Positions 14,911 through 24,151 are shown, numbered from the stretch's first letter. The stretch is DNA of 64,000 nucleotides from Chromobacterium sp. IIBBL 290-4 (GCF_024207115.1 NZ_CP100128.1:4588001-4652000), one strand, 5' to 3'. Numbers and translations are program-made. Notes: a model not told the origin generated them from the sequence alone.

Positions 14911-16305
14911 TCATCGCACGCATGTCGCTACGGCTTTCCAACAGCCGTTTTCCGCCGCCCCTGTCCAGATATACCAGCCTTCCTTGACAGACAAGTCGAT
15001 GGGATGCTCTTCCTGGCGCGATTTGTTTTGATCAGAACTGGGCCGCGGGACATCATAGAAGCTCAAGGGCGCGCTCTCTTCTGGCGCGAAGGTGAAGTCC
15101 TTGTAATTCCGCTCAGGCTGGCCTGGAACCAGGAAGTTAGGCCAACGCGTCACGTAGTAACCGCCGGACAAAAGCCTGAAGCCCGGTTTGCAATAAGCGA
15201 CTGAAACTTGCGAATCGGTCCGCTTATCCACATTAAAGCCGCATGCCTCCACCGCGCCGGACTCCGTCGAGGTTTCGCTGAAGCCAGGCTGCCCCCACCT
15301 TCCTCCCACGCAGGACAGCACCGTGCCTTCGCCCGCCCTCATGGCGATCAAGCCATTGGATTGGCAAGGATCACCCTCGCGCACGCCGCTCAACTGGACA
15401 TACTCCCCTGCGGATATGCGGTCTCCAACCTTGAGCCCCCCCTGAACATCCGCGCTTCCCGCGATGCTTGCGGAGCGGTCGACGGTCAAATCCCTCCCCG
15501 CATGGACATCATTGCCGGCGTTGACCCCATTGGTCGAGAAAACATCCCCCATCCGCAATGCGCCGCTGCCTTTGATGTCGAAACGGTCCATGTTCAAATT
15601 TCCCGTCATCGGACGAGAACCGTCGCGCCGGAGAAACATATCAAGATCCGAGCGCAAATAGCCGCCCCGCACCGCGACGATTCCGCCCTGGTTCGCCACA
15701 GGATTGTCCAGTTTCATGCTCATGCTGGCGGGCGGGCCGTCCGGAAATTGCAATTTGCTCTTATCAGGCAGCAAAGCCACGCCGCCATTCTGGCCTATGA
15801 TTTGCGCGGCCGCGGCCGCGGCGACATAGTCCACATTGTCGGCGACCGATGGGTAGGGCAGCAGCAATGGCTTATCGACATAGGTCAAGGCATTGACATT
15901 GCAGGTGTCCATCACCAGGCATGACCCGCCCGCAGGCGACAAGGCAATCCGATAGCTGCCGCCAGGCACCGGCGGCTTGTCGCCGAAACCGCTCAAGCCG
16001 GCGATCCTGGCGATTTCCGCCGCGGTGGGATGGGTGACGTCCGCCGCCAAACTCGCCCCATCCACGATCAAAGGCTGCGCGGCTCCCGGATGATTGATCC
16101 AGGCGTCGGCGATTTGAGGATGAAAGCGGACGACATAGCTGTTCACCCCCTTGCCCAGTTCCGCCAGCGCGCCGCCCAGTATCTGGCCGCGCGCCACCCG
16201 CCACTCATTGACCTGCCGCACGCCAAGATAGGCCAGACACATGCCGATCAGCGCCACCGCGATCGCCAAGGTCACCAGCAATTCACCTTTCTGCTTCCGG
16301 CGCAT
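14911..16305 (-). CDS. pilV: PilV-like type IVb minor pilin / tip protein
   Basis: The ATG at 16305 has AGGAG 6 nt upstream and forms TGATG with the preceding ATPase gene; a GTG one codon earlier is possible. The 464-aa protein has a prepilin-like N-terminus (KQKG then a hydrophobic helix, residues about 8-28). A middle region carries the PilV signature DGSRPMTGNLNMDRFDIKG, followed by repetitive beta segments (NAGNDVHAGRDLTVDRSASI) like tail-fibre shafts. A Cys-containing C-terminal receptor-binding-type domain (about 320-464) completes it. In R64, PilV is the tip adhesin whose C-terminus is switched by a shufflon; no shufflon or recombinase is seen here. Confidence 0.8.
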   Translation of the reverse strand: MRRKQKGELLVTLAIAVALIGMCLAYLGVRQVNEWRVARGQILGGALAELGKGVNSYVVRFHPQIADAWINHPGAAQPLIVDGASLAADVTHPTAAEIARIAGLSGFGDKPPVPGGSYRIALSPAGGSCLVMDTCNVNALTYVDKPLLLPYPSVADNVDYVAAAAAAQIIGQNGGVALLPDKSKLQFPDGPPASMSMKLDNPVANQGGIVAVRGGYLRSDLDMFLRRDGSRPMTGNLNMDRFDIKGSGALRMGDVFSTNGVNAGNDVHAGRDLTVDRSASIAGSADVQGGLKVGDRISAGEYVQLSGVREGDPCQSNGLIAMRAGEGTVLSCVGGRWGQPGFSETSTESGAVEACGFNVDKRTDSQVSVAYCKPGFRLLSGGYYVTRWPNFLVPGQPERNYKDFTFAPEESAPLSFYDVPRPSSDQNKSRQEEHPIDLSVKEGWYIWTGAAENGCWKAVATCVR

Positions 16306-17255
16306 CACATGCTCCTGATCTGGATATTCCTGCGCCGCTGCAGATCCACCTCACCCTCCAGCCTGGCGTATTCGCCTTTGCACAGAAATTGATACAAATC
16401 CTTGCGCTCGCGCGTGTCCAAGGAAGTCATCTGCGGCACGCCGGCATCCAAACGCTGATGGAACACCATGCGCAGCGAGTCCGCGACAAACTGATCGGCC
16501 TGGGTTTCTCCGCCGGCCCGCGCCAGAGACGCCAGCCGCCTGAGGGCCGAGGGGATATCGCGGGAGTGGATGGTCGATAGCACCAGATGGCCATCGACAG
16601 CGATGCGCAGCAGCTCGGCGGCGCTGTGCGCGTCGCGCACCTCGCCTATCATCAGCATGGAGCGGTCGCGGGCGGGAAAGGAGCGCAAAGAAGTGGTGAT
16701 CGCCTCCGCGAAGCGCCGGTCGAACTGGACTTCGCCACCCATGGCGCTATCCATCACATCGATCTGCGTGCAATAGCCCTCGCCATGCCAGCCTTCGATG
16801 ACGATTTCCACCGGATCCTCCACCGTCTGGGCGAAACCGCCGAACTTCTCCAGCCGGGACACCAGCATGGCATTCAAAGTGGTGGTCTTGCCGGAGCCGG
16901 TCAAACCGGAGAACAGCACCAGCCCCCCGCTCTTTTTCAGCTCATCGGACAGCATCATGCTGACGTGGCAATCCAGCAAGCGCAGCTCAGGCAGCTTGGG
17001 CGCGCGGTTCATCACCAGCCGGCAGGCATAGCGATAAGCTTGCATGCGCTGCACCCGCCAGCGCATGCCCGCCGCCGTAACGGTGAAGCCGGAGCGCTGG
17101 CCTACCTCTTGCTGGCCCGCCAGCACGGCCTCCGTCAACTTGAACAGAAAACCCTTGTGCGCCTCGCCAGGCTGGACCTGGCCGGGAAACAGCACGCTGG
17201 ATTGCCAGTCGCGGACATGCAGCTGCACATCGCTAATAATCTCTTGACTCTTCAT
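16305..17255 (-). CDS. PilT-like secretion/retraction ATPase
   Basis: The 316-aa protein is a GspE/PilT-superfamily ATPase: Walker A GLTGSGKTT (117-125), an Asp box near VEDPVE (145-150), Walker B MLMIGEVRD (200-208) and His box GHLVLSTIH (222-230). It is short, lacks the N-terminal and zinc domains of assembly ATPases, and fits the PilT/BfpF retraction type. R64 has no such gene in its pil cluster, whereas Bfp does (BfpF), so this pilus may retract. It sits between pilin and PilV-like genes. Confidence 0.85.
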   Translation of the reverse strand: MKSQEIISDVQLHVRDWQSSVLFPGQVQPGEAHKGFLFKLTEAVLAGQQEVGQRSGFTVTAAGMRWRVQRMQAYRYACRLVMNRAPKLPELRLLDCHVSMMLSDELKKSGGLVLFSGLTGSGKTTTLNAMLVSRLEKFGGFAQTVEDPVEIVIEGWHGEGYCTQIDVMDSAMGGEVQFDRRFAEAITTSLRSFPARDRSMLMIGEVRDAHSAAELLRIAVDGHLVLSTIHSRDIPSALRRLASLARAGGETQADQFVADSLRMVFHQRLDAGVPQMTSLDTRERKDLYQFLCKGEYARLEGEVDLQRRRNIQIRSM

Positions 17256-17303
17256 TATGATTTCTTCCGAAGCGGCCCCGCCTTACAGGCGAGGCATCGC
17301 GTC

Positions 17304-17876
17304 TCACTTGGAAAAGTCCAGCGTCAGATCGACTTTCTCGGTCTTATTGCATTGCGTGCCCAGCGCGGCGACATCCAGCGGCTTGCCGCTAGACATGTCC
17401 TTCACTACCTCGGCGCCGACCGAGATTTTGGCGAACAGCGACTGCACATTGGGCACCAGCTTGGCGCAGGCCTCTTTCGAATAGCCCTTGGAGACGATTT
17501 CTATCCCGTCTTTAGAGCCATACACATCGGCAGCCCCCCATGACACATCGCCGCCGAAGCGATTCAAAATCTTGTCGCTGCCCACCACCCGGTCCGCCGG
17601 CGATAGCTTGAGATTGACCGCCACCTCGTTCTTAAGAGAGCTGACATCCGCCCCGCTGCCGTACACCCTCAAGGCATTGGAAACCGATTGCTGGATATCC
17701 GAAGTCTCGGAATTGACCTTGATATTGGTCATCACGGTCGGCACCACCAGAAAGCCCACCGCCAGAATGAAAGCGATGATGCCGACGGCGACCGACAACT
17801 GAATCAAGTCGACGCCGGCTTGATCCTTGAGGGAACCGCGCGGCGCAGCCTGCGGCTGAATAGGGAAAGTACGCAT
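17304..17876 (-). CDS. pilS: Type IVb major pilin
   Basis: The ATG at 17876 has GGAG 6 nt upstream. The 190-aa prepilin has a long leader typical of class b (21 residues ending QAG) and a hydrophobic N-terminal helix beginning VDLIQLSVAVGIIAF, then a globular domain with two C-terminal-half Cys (in KEACAKL and GTQCNKT) that likely form the D-region disulphide. Position +5 of the mature protein is Gln instead of the almost invariant Glu. The gene is separated from the platform gene by 69 bp containing the AT-rich motif, so it probably has its own promoter, as expected for a highly expressed subunit. Confidence 0.85.
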   Translation of the reverse strand: MRTFPIQPQAAPRGSLKDQAGVDLIQLSVAVGIIAFILAVGFLVVPTVMTNIKVNSETSDIQQSVSNALRVYGSGADVSSLKNEVAVNLKLSPADRVVGSDKILNRFGGDVSWGAADVYGSKDGIEIVSKGYSKEACAKLVPNVQSLFAKISVGAEVVKDMSSGKPLDVAALGTQCNKTEKVDLTLDFSK

Positions 17877-17896
17877 CTTGCACTCCATAAAGTTAA

Positions 17897-17922
17897 ATAA
17901 AGTTACTACTTAAACAAACAAA
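17897..17922 (-). promoter_or_regulatory. Shared AT-rich promoter motif, copy 3 (pilin)
   Basis: On the minus strand TTTGTTTGTTTAAGTA followed by GTAACTTTAT; a divergent version of the motif at 11016-11045 (TGTTTGATTAAGTA). It ends about 20 bp upstream of the major pilin start. Confidence 0.4.
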
Positions 17923-17945
17923 TAATCCTCAGAATCAAACTGATT

Positions 17946-19046
17946 TCACCCTCCGGTCGTCATCTGCTGAATCTGGTTGCCCGCCTCCAGCGCCGTCATC
18001 ATCATCCCGGCGATGGTCAGCAAAATGAAGCCACCCACCATCACCACCAGCAAATTGCGGATGATGGCCGAGCGCTCCGCGATTTTCACCGAGATCTCTT
18101 CTATGGTGGTCAAGCCGATTTTGCGGATGCCGTCTTCGAAATTGCTGCGCTCGGAGTACTCCGCGATCCGGTCAAAAATGTCCTCGGAAAACAAGCCGGT
18201 ATCCATCGCCTTGAGCAAGCTGCGGTTGGCGGTAAGGGAAACCCGGATCCGCGCCAAATGGCCGCGCATCCACGGCGTGGCGCCCCGCTCGAGCAACTGC
18301 ACCGCTTCGAACACGCCGGTATTGGCTTGCGACAGGGCCGCCAGCGAAACCAGGAACTCGCTGGCCTTCAAATCGCGGTATAGCGAATAAGGCAGGCGGC
18401 GATCCAGCCGGCTGCGCAAAGGCCCGCTCCAGCGCGGCAAAGACCAGAAATAAGCGCAGGTCAAGGCCGCAGGCAGCCCATAAATCAAATACCAGTAATC
18501 CCGGATCGCCGCCGACAAGTAGTAAAGCACCTTGCCGACCATGGGAAAGCGCTCCGGCGGCATGATCTGCTCCATGATGGGCATCATGCCGAGCGCCACG
18601 CCGACCTGCACGCCCGTCATCAGCAACAGCAGGAAAATGGGCAAGGCCACCGCCAGCTGGATCGCCTTGGCATTCTTTTCGCGGATGGTCACCACCTTGG
18701 CCAAAAAACGCAGCGCCTCTGGCAGATCGCCGCGCTCGCCGGAGCCGATCACCATCAAATCATCGGCGGGGATGGTGCCCTCCCAGGTGTCGCGCAGATT
18801 CATCGAGGCCGCCCGCTGCCGCCAAAAAGCGAACAGCGGCGCAATGGGATTGCCCCGCTCTCGCGCCAGGGCGAACTTGCGCGAAAAGAGCTCGTAGGGA
18901 TTCGCCCCATCTTCGATGGAATCCGCCAAATCGCCATAGAATTTCGAGCGCGACTTCATGAATTTTCTTTTGGCCCGGGCCAGCCCGGCATAGGCGGGGT
19001 CCGAGCCTGCTGCTGCCCGGCCCAGAGCCCTCCAGCCGTTCAACAT
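17946..19046 (-). CDS. pilR: Type IVb pilus inner-membrane platform protein (PilR/GspF family)
   Basis: The ATG at 19046 (MLNGWRAL) follows GGGAGGGG and overlaps the preceding stop by 7 bp; the longer upstream frame is non-coding in composition. The 366-aa protein shows two GspF-type cytoplasmic helical domains, each followed by membrane segments (about 143-168, 195-225 and 335-360). The family pattern SGERGDLPEALRFLAKV lies in the first domain and its degenerate copy YSERSNFEDGIRKIG in the second. Platform proteins transmit ATPase motion to pilin assembly. Confidence 0.88.
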   Translation of the reverse strand: MLNGWRALGRAAAGSDPAYAGLARAKRKFMKSRSKFYGDLADSIEDGANPYELFSRKFALARERGNPIAPLFAFWRQRAASMNLRDTWEGTIPADDLMVIGSGERGDLPEALRFLAKVVTIREKNAKAIQLAVALPIFLLLLMTGVQVGVALGMMPIMEQIMPPERFPMVGKVLYYLSAAIRDYWYLIYGLPAALTCAYFWSLPRWSGPLRSRLDRRLPYSLYRDLKASEFLVSLAALSQANTGVFEAVQLLERGATPWMRGHLARIRVSLTANRSLLKAMDTGLFSEDIFDRIAEYSERSNFEDGIRKIGLTTIEEISVKIAERSAIIRNLLVVMVGGFILLTIAGMMMTALEAGNQIQQMTTGG

Positions 19047-20704
19047 GCCGCCCCTCCCGCCGCCAGATAATCCACCCTGCCCTCTGCGATGTCCCGCAGC
19101 AGCCGCGCGCGTATCCGCTGGTCCGGCCGCACGCCCTGGTCGGCCAACTCGTCGGCCATGGCGGCATCCAATTCTTTCTGCAACAGGCGGCCATCCCAGA
19201 CTTCGCCATACCATGCTTCGCCGGCATAGCCGCTGCCGCAGCATGGCGTCTTGACATTGCGCGTGCGGGCCTTGCTCCAGTCCGCCCCACGACCATGGGC
19301 GCCTGCATCGGCCATGGCCGCGGCCGCCAGCTCGCCGTCCACGGCTTCCGAACAGCGCGGGCAAAGCATGGCGGCCCTTGCCGTGCCTACGCCGAACACA
19401 AGCCGCCCCTTCGCCCAGCCCGTCCGCGCCGACAGCAGCAACATCAGCATCGTTTCGATGGATGCCCGCTTGTCGGGATAGACAGCCAGAACCGGACGCG
19501 TGATGGCCTGCAGCGTGGCCGGCCCCGGCGATATCAATAACTGAGGCAAGCCGTCAACAGCATGCTCCGACACCGCGATGCCTCGCTTCCACGCCTCGCC
19601 GATCAAGGCATGCGCCATCGGCAAGGCCATTTCTCCGGAAACGAATACAATCGCGCCCGACCGGCGCAATTCCTTCATCACCCGCGACACCTCATCGGCA
19701 TCCTCCATGCCGAAGGCGCCAAGCGGCGCAGGCTTGCCCTTAGGCCATGCCGCGCCGCCGACCGACGCCGTCCAGATGGCGGCGGCATCCCGCGCCGCCG
19801 CCCCTCCCTTCGACTCCATGAAGCCCGCCGCGCGCTCAGGCGCCAGCGTGGCCACCGCTTCCAAACCATGCGCGGATTCCAGCAACAGCAGCCTGCCGCC
19901 ATCCGCCATCGGCGCGGCATAAGCCTGAGTCGCGTCGGCTACGCGGAAAGCGTAGTCGATGTCCTGCTCTGCAAGAATCTCTTCCCAGAGAAAACGCCTG
20001 ACAGCCCAGCGATACGCGTAGGCAGCCAGCGTCAGCACCCGACACGCCTGGCCGGAGGCCTCCATTCGGCTCTTGATGTCCGCCACCTCCGGCATGGCCG
20101 CATGCCTCTCGCCATCGGCCACCACCAGCGCGCCCACCCCAGACGCCTCGCCAGACAAGCAGAAATAGCCATGCCGCCCCAGCGAGCCGCATCCTCTCAG
20201 CGGCTCAGCCAGGCGGCGCCTGGCATCCAACGACAGCGCCGCCAGCTCCGCAAATGGCTGGCAATGCGTTTCAACCGGCCATAACTGGGCTGCGTGGGAG
20301 GCGTAATAATCCGCATCGAGGAGACCCAGGACATCCAGATTGCGGAAGACCTGCCGCGCGTCCTCTCCCAGCATGCCTCTCGCCGCCGCCTGGCGAGCCC
20401 AAAGCGGCGCGGCCATCTCGTCTTGATGCGGACGCTTGCCGCCGCCGTCGGCGAAAGGCGCGATCGCTTCCCGGTAGCCCATGTCGAAAGTTTCTTCCGC
20501 GCCCGAGCTTTCCCCCCGCACCTCGCGCGTCACTCGCTGCAGCCAGGCCAAGCGCTCTTCGCTCAATGCCTCGGCGCGCTTGTCGATCTTGGACTCTGAC
20601 GGCGCGACCACGCCGCGCAGGCCTCCATCCGCATCGGCCAACACCCCGTCTGCCGCGGAATAGTTTCCCCACGCGCCATCGAAATACAGCTGTTCGCTGT
20701 TCAT
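19040..20704 (-). CDS. Walker-less paralogue of the PilQ assembly ATPase (pseudo-ATPase)
   Basis: A 554-aa protein starting 13 bp after pilQ with GAGGA upstream. Its second half aligns in order with the PilQ ATPase next door, but motifs are lost. RRSGAIVFVSGEMALPMAHAL (347-367) takes the place of Walker A, with GETGSGKTT reduced to GEMALPMAH. ITRPVLAVYPDKRAS (401-415) takes the place of Walker B, and the His box is absent. The zinc-binding cysteines are retained (C448-P-R-C451 and C488-C489), followed by a PilQ-like C-terminal helical tail. The N-terminal 340 residues are not recognised. The pattern suggests a catalytically inactive subunit or regulator of the motor; homology is judged by eye. 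Confidence 0.65.
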   Translation of the reverse strand: MNSEQLYFDGAWGNYSAADGVLADADGGLRGVVAPSESKIDKRAEALSEERLAWLQRVTREVRGESSGAEETFDMGYREAIAPFADGGGKRPHQDEMAAPLWARQAAARGMLGEDARQVFRNLDVLGLLDADYYASHAAQLWPVETHCQPFAELAALSLDARRRLAEPLRGCGSLGRHGYFCLSGEASGVGALVVADGERHAAMPEVADIKSRMEASGQACRVLTLAAYAYRWAVRRFLWEEILAEQDIDYAFRVADATQAYAAPMADGGRLLLLESAHGLEAVATLAPERAAGFMESKGGAAARDAAAIWTASVGGAAWPKGKPAPLGAFGMEDADEVSRVMKELRRSGAIVFVSGEMALPMAHALIGEAWKRGIAVSEHAVDGLPQLLISPGPATLQAITRPVLAVYPDKRASIETMLMLLLSARTGWAKGRLVFGVGTARAAMLCPRCSEAVDGELAAAAMADAGAHGRGADWSKARTRNVKTPCCGSGYAGEAWYGEVWDGRLLQKELDAAMADELADQGVRPDQRIRARLLRDIAEGRVDYLAAGGAAC

Positions 20705-20717
20705 GCTTATTCCTCTT

Positions 20718-22457
20718 CTAATCCGCCAAACTCAGGGGACGATATTTTTTCAGCTTGCGAAAAGCGGACTCGACGTCTCTCGGGTCCAGCAAGCCGAGAG
20801 ACATTTTGTAAATGGCGTGCTCCATCGCGGTTTTCCCCAGCATGGCCTGGTCATAAAGCTTGCCGTTGCTCTTGGCACGCCAGTATCGCTCCGCCTCCCA
20901 GAAACGGCCTTCGCGTATCATCGGCAGCATTTCCTCCGATATCTCGCAGACTTCCGCCACCACGGTCTGCCCCGCCGTTCCCAGGTAGCGGCATTGCGGA
21001 CAGCCCTCGCCCTCCACCCGGACTTCGCCGATATCAATCCCCAACGATGCGATGACCATCAAGTAGTCGTCCGACAAAACCTCCACCGCCATCCGGCTGC
21101 AATCGGGGCACAGCACGGGCAACAGCTTCTGGTAGACCAGGACGGTCAGAAAATCCGGCGAGGCCAGCGAATGGACGGGGATGCCGATCTCGTTCTCGGA
21201 CAGCCGCGCCAATACGCCAAAACCGCTTGACGCATGCACGGTGGACAGAACCTGGTGGCCGGTCTGGGTCATCGCCTTGGCGAAGGCTCCCGTTTCCGCG
21301 TCGCGTATTTCGCCTCCCATCACTTTGTCGGGATCGCCTCGCAGCAAAACCTTGGCCGCGGCGCCGAAAGGGGTTTCGCTGCCTTCCTTCTTGCCGTCCT
21401 CGGCTTTGCGCTGGATAGGAATTTGGGTGACATGCGGCTGGATATACTCGACGGGGTCCTCGATAGAGAAGAATTTCTTGCCGGAGTCGCGCTCATAGGT
21501 CATCAGGGTGCGCAAGGTGGTGGTTTTGCCCGAGCCCGTCTCTCCTGCGATGATGGTCAAGCCAGGCGACCGGTACACCGCGTCTTCCAGCACTTCCACC
21601 TGATCCTCCGAGTAGCCCAGCTCCTGCAGGCTGAGGATGTCCTTCTCCACCGCCTCATTGAGCAACACCCGCAAAATGACATCCACGCCGCGGTTTTCCT
21701 TCACGCTTTGGAAGCGCAATTGATAATTCCGTCCCTGGGCGTTCAAACTGATCGAGCAACTCTGATGCCGGTTTTCATCAAAGTGATTGTGGCTGCGGCT
21801 GCTGGAGTCGGCCCGCGAGTTATACGCGGTGGACACCGCGTCCATCATCGCGTTGAAGTCATTGAGCAAGCGCTCTTTCGGATCGCTGTCCCTCAATTTC
21901 CCGTGGATCCGGTAGCGCACCCGGACCTGCGCGCCATCGCGGAATTCAAAATGGATGTCGGTCGCTTTCAGCTCAATCGCTTTTTCCAGCACCATGTCGA
22001 AGTTGCGCGCGCCGCCGTTTCTGGCGTCGCCGGCGCGCGCGTCGCCCTCGCCGGCTTGTTGCTGCAGCTGAGACTGAACCAGCAGAATCTCATCCATGGC
22101 CCCGACAAATACGCCGAAACAGCTCAGCCGCGCCCGGGCCCGGATGCCGGAGTCAAAGCGTTGCAGCAAATCGCCCTGGCGCAATTGCGGATAACTCGCC
22201 TCATCTATCAGCAAAATGTACTGCTTGGTTTTGGCCGAGCCTAAAACCAGCACGCTGTTTTCATAGCCGGGCAGCAGCAGGTCGCTCTCGATGCGCCAGC
22301 CATGCTGGCGTATGGCATCGGTCTTCAACATGGCGAGACGGCGCGCGGCCAGCGCTTCCGCTCCTGACGGCCCGGCTCGCCGTGCCTCCGGCATGGCCGG
22401 GGAAACAGCGGGCCGGGCCCCGTCGCCGCGCCTTCCGAATTGAGAAAGCCAATTCAC
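20718..22457 (-). CDS. pilQ: Type IVb pilus assembly ATPase PilQ/BfpD
   Basis: The 579-aa protein uses a GTG start with GGGGGA upstream. It is a GspE-superfamily extension ATPase: N-terminal domain (about 40-130), PAS-like N2 domain with ATDIHFEFR (165-173), Walker A GETGSGKTT (305-313), Asp box SIEDPVEY (331-338), Walker B DPDKVMGGEIRD (375-386), His box TGHQVLSTVHA (399-409) and a tetracysteine zinc site (C450, C453, C486, C489). It powers pilin addition at the platform protein. An unusual His/Ser/Arg-rich insert lies at about 213-233. Confidence 0.92.
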   Translation of the reverse strand: MNWLSQFGRRGDGARPAVSPAMPEARRAGPSGAEALAARRLAMLKTDAIRQHGWRIESDLLLPGYENSVLVLGSAKTKQYILLIDEASYPQLRQGDLLQRFDSGIRARARLSCFGVFVGAMDEILLVQSQLQQQAGEGDARAGDARNGGARNFDMVLEKAIELKATDIHFEFRDGAQVRVRYRIHGKLRDSDPKERLLNDFNAMMDAVSTAYNSRADSSSRSHNHFDENRHQSCSISLNAQGRNYQLRFQSVKENRGVDVILRVLLNEAVEKDILSLQELGYSEDQVEVLEDAVYRSPGLTIIAGETGSGKTTTLRTLMTYERDSGKKFFSIEDPVEYIQPHVTQIPIQRKAEDGKKEGSETPFGAAAKVLLRGDPDKVMGGEIRDAETGAFAKAMTQTGHQVLSTVHASSGFGVLARLSENEIGIPVHSLASPDFLTVLVYQKLLPVLCPDCSRMAVEVLSDDYLMVIASLGIDIGEVRVEGEGCPQCRYLGTAGQTVVAEVCEISEEMLPMIREGRFWEAERYWRAKSNGKLYDQAMLGKTAMEHAIYKMSLGLLDPRDVESAFRKLKKYRPLSLAD

Positions 22458-22481
22458 TAATCGGTCCCCCTAACTCATGCT

Positions 22482-22877
22482 TCAACGCGATTCCGCCGCA
22501 GCGGCGCCTGAATCCATCAGTAAACGCTTCCGTTTTCCGCCGCTGATCAAGTCGACATAGTCCTCGCCCACTGCCGAGACTTTCCAAGACTTGAGCTTGT
22601 CGCCCGCCTTCACCGTCTTGGCGTATTTGCCTTGTATCAGCAGATACGCCCGGCGCGCTTGGCCATTGCTTTGGATGATCAGCAAATCGAACTCCGGTCC
22701 TGCCTCCCCTCCGCCAGAGGGCGGCGCCAGACCGCCGGCGGAAGCCATGGGCAAAGGCGGCAAGGACTGAATGGCGGGCAAGGGCTTGGGCATGGCGCTT
22801 TTGGCGAAAGCATCTATGGTTTCCGCATGGGCGGCGGATGACAGCAATAAACAGCCGGCCAACACTTTATTGAACAT
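22482..22877 (-). CDS. pilP: PilP-like periplasmic pilus assembly protein
   Basis: The ATG at 22877 has a GGGG-type ribosome site and gives a clean signal peptide (MFNKVLAGCLLLSSAAHA), so it is preferred over the frame opening at 22913. The mature 113 residues comprise a Pro/Gly-rich linker and a small beta domain (about 70-120) with AGDKLKSWKVSAVGEDYVDL, the PilP/GspC-like pattern. R64 PilP has the same size range and position between pilO and pilQ. The gene overlaps pilO by 11 bp. Confidence 0.75.
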   Translation of the reverse strand: MFNKVLAGCLLLSSAAHAETIDAFAKSAMPKPLPAIQSLPPLPMASAGGLAPPSGGGEAGPEFDLLIIQSNGQARRAYLLIQGKYAKTVKAGDKLKSWKVSAVGEDYVDLISGGKRKRLLMDSGAAAAESR

Positions 22878-24150
22878 AAAAAGTGCCCCTTGCCGCGAAA
22901 GAAGGAGATTCATCGCTCAACACCACCGTGATTTCATCAAGCGCCATATTCCCGGAACGCCCCATCAGCCCCGCGACGGAGTCCAGGAAGGCCAGATGCC
23001 CGCTCAGCGCCCACGCGCCTTTCGACACCTGGGGCAAACTGGCGCCTCGGTTTCTCAGTTGCGGCGGCAATGGGATCAAGGGATCCGTCTTGCCAAGGGC
23101 GGCCTCCAGCGCCTTGCCGCCCCCCGGCGACGACTTGCCGTAGTCCTCCAAGGCTTGCATCCGCACGCCGGTCTGAAGATAAAACTGCGATGAGGCGACA
23201 GGGGCAACGGCTTTGTCCCCGCCGCCATCCGCAAACGCCACCCGCTCCACCGCTGTGTCCATATCCTGAAACTGCGCCGCCGGCCGGACTGCGGACAAGG
23301 TGGCGAAGCTGCCGCCCTCCCCTCGGAGCCAGCCCACCAGGCAAGCGCCGCTCTTGCACGACAGTTGCTTGATGCGCCATCCGCCAACGTTTCTGGGCAA
23401 CTGCTGAATGGCAGCCTGCATGCGCTTGGCGTATGCGCTGCCGCAATGCAGCGCCGGCGCTTGCAATGCCGCCTGCAATTGCCCGCGGTAGCGCGCCTCC
23501 TCGTCCGGTTGCGTCGAGATCGCCTCTGCCAGCTTGGCCTGGATTTCCTGATCATGCTGCTGCAACCACCACCTGGCGCCTAGGCCCAAACCGGCGAGCA
23601 CGGCGGCGGCCAAGGCCAAGCCGAACAAGGGATTGCGCGGCACGGGCTGGAAGCGATAGTCCTCTTGCCCGCCCTGGCTCAATAGTTCCGCGATATCATC
23701 CAGGCCGATGCGCCGCGTCACCGAGAAGGGAATGTCCGTCTCGTCGCCCAGAACGGTGACGCCTACGCCCACTTCCTGCATGAAGCGGCGCGCGGACTCG
23801 ATCGCCTCCTCTTGCGGCAGGATTTGGTCATGCATCGGCTTGCCGTCATGAATCGCGATGAAAATCGCATTGGCGGCGTCATCGGGGTCTCGATGGAGAA
23901 ACAGGATGTTCGGGTCATCGGTGATCTCTCGGAGCCAGCCGGCCAAGGCGTATAAACCCTGCCGCTGCGCCTTGGCCGGCAAGGCCGCCAAACCCACCAC
24001 CTGCGAACCCAAGGCATTCTTCAATACCAGGAACTGCCGCGCCCCTCTCTTGGCGGCCAGCTCTCTGACCTCGTCGGCCACTTTGCTCAGTCCGAGCAAA
24101 GCCTCCCACTGCACCCCGACAACCAGATTTCCATTCAGCGCTTTGGCCAT
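22867..24150 (-). CDS. pilO: Type IVb pilus protein PilO2 (PilO of R64 type)
   Basis: A 427-aa bitopic inner-membrane protein: N-terminal cytoplasmic domain (about 1-165, actin-like-partner type in this family), one membrane helix (about 175-195) and a large periplasmic domain with coiled coil then mixed alpha/beta. A Cys pair in LHCGSAY and QLSCKSGACL may be oxidised. This layout is that of R64 PilO and related PilO2 proteins. It starts 1 bp after the secretin gene stop, with AAGGGG upstream, so secretin and PilO are co-translated. Confidence 0.82.
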   Translation of the reverse strand: MAKALNGNLVVGVQWEALLGLSKVADEVRELAAKRGARQFLVLKNALGSQVVGLAALPAKAQRQGLYALAGWLREITDDPNILFLHRDPDDAANAIFIAIHDGKPMHDQILPQEEAIESARRFMQEVGVGVTVLGDETDIPFSVTRRIGLDDIAELLSQGGQEDYRFQPVPRNPLFGLALAAAVLAGLGLGARWWLQQHDQEIQAKLAEAISTQPDEEARYRGQLQAALQAPALHCGSAYAKRMQAAIQQLPRNVGGWRIKQLSCKSGACLVGWLRGEGGSFATLSAVRPAAQFQDMDTAVERVAFADGGGDKAVAPVASSQFYLQTGVRMQALEDYGKSSPGGGKALEAALGKTDPLIPLPPQLRNRGASLPQVSKGAWALSGHLAFLDSVAGLMGRSGNMALDEITVVLSDESPSFAARGTFYVQ

Positions 24151-24151
24151 C

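Noticed and set aside
14911..16305. A shufflon
   Set aside because: No repeated 19-bp recombination sites, partial pilV C-terminal cassettes or Rci-like recombinase in the window.
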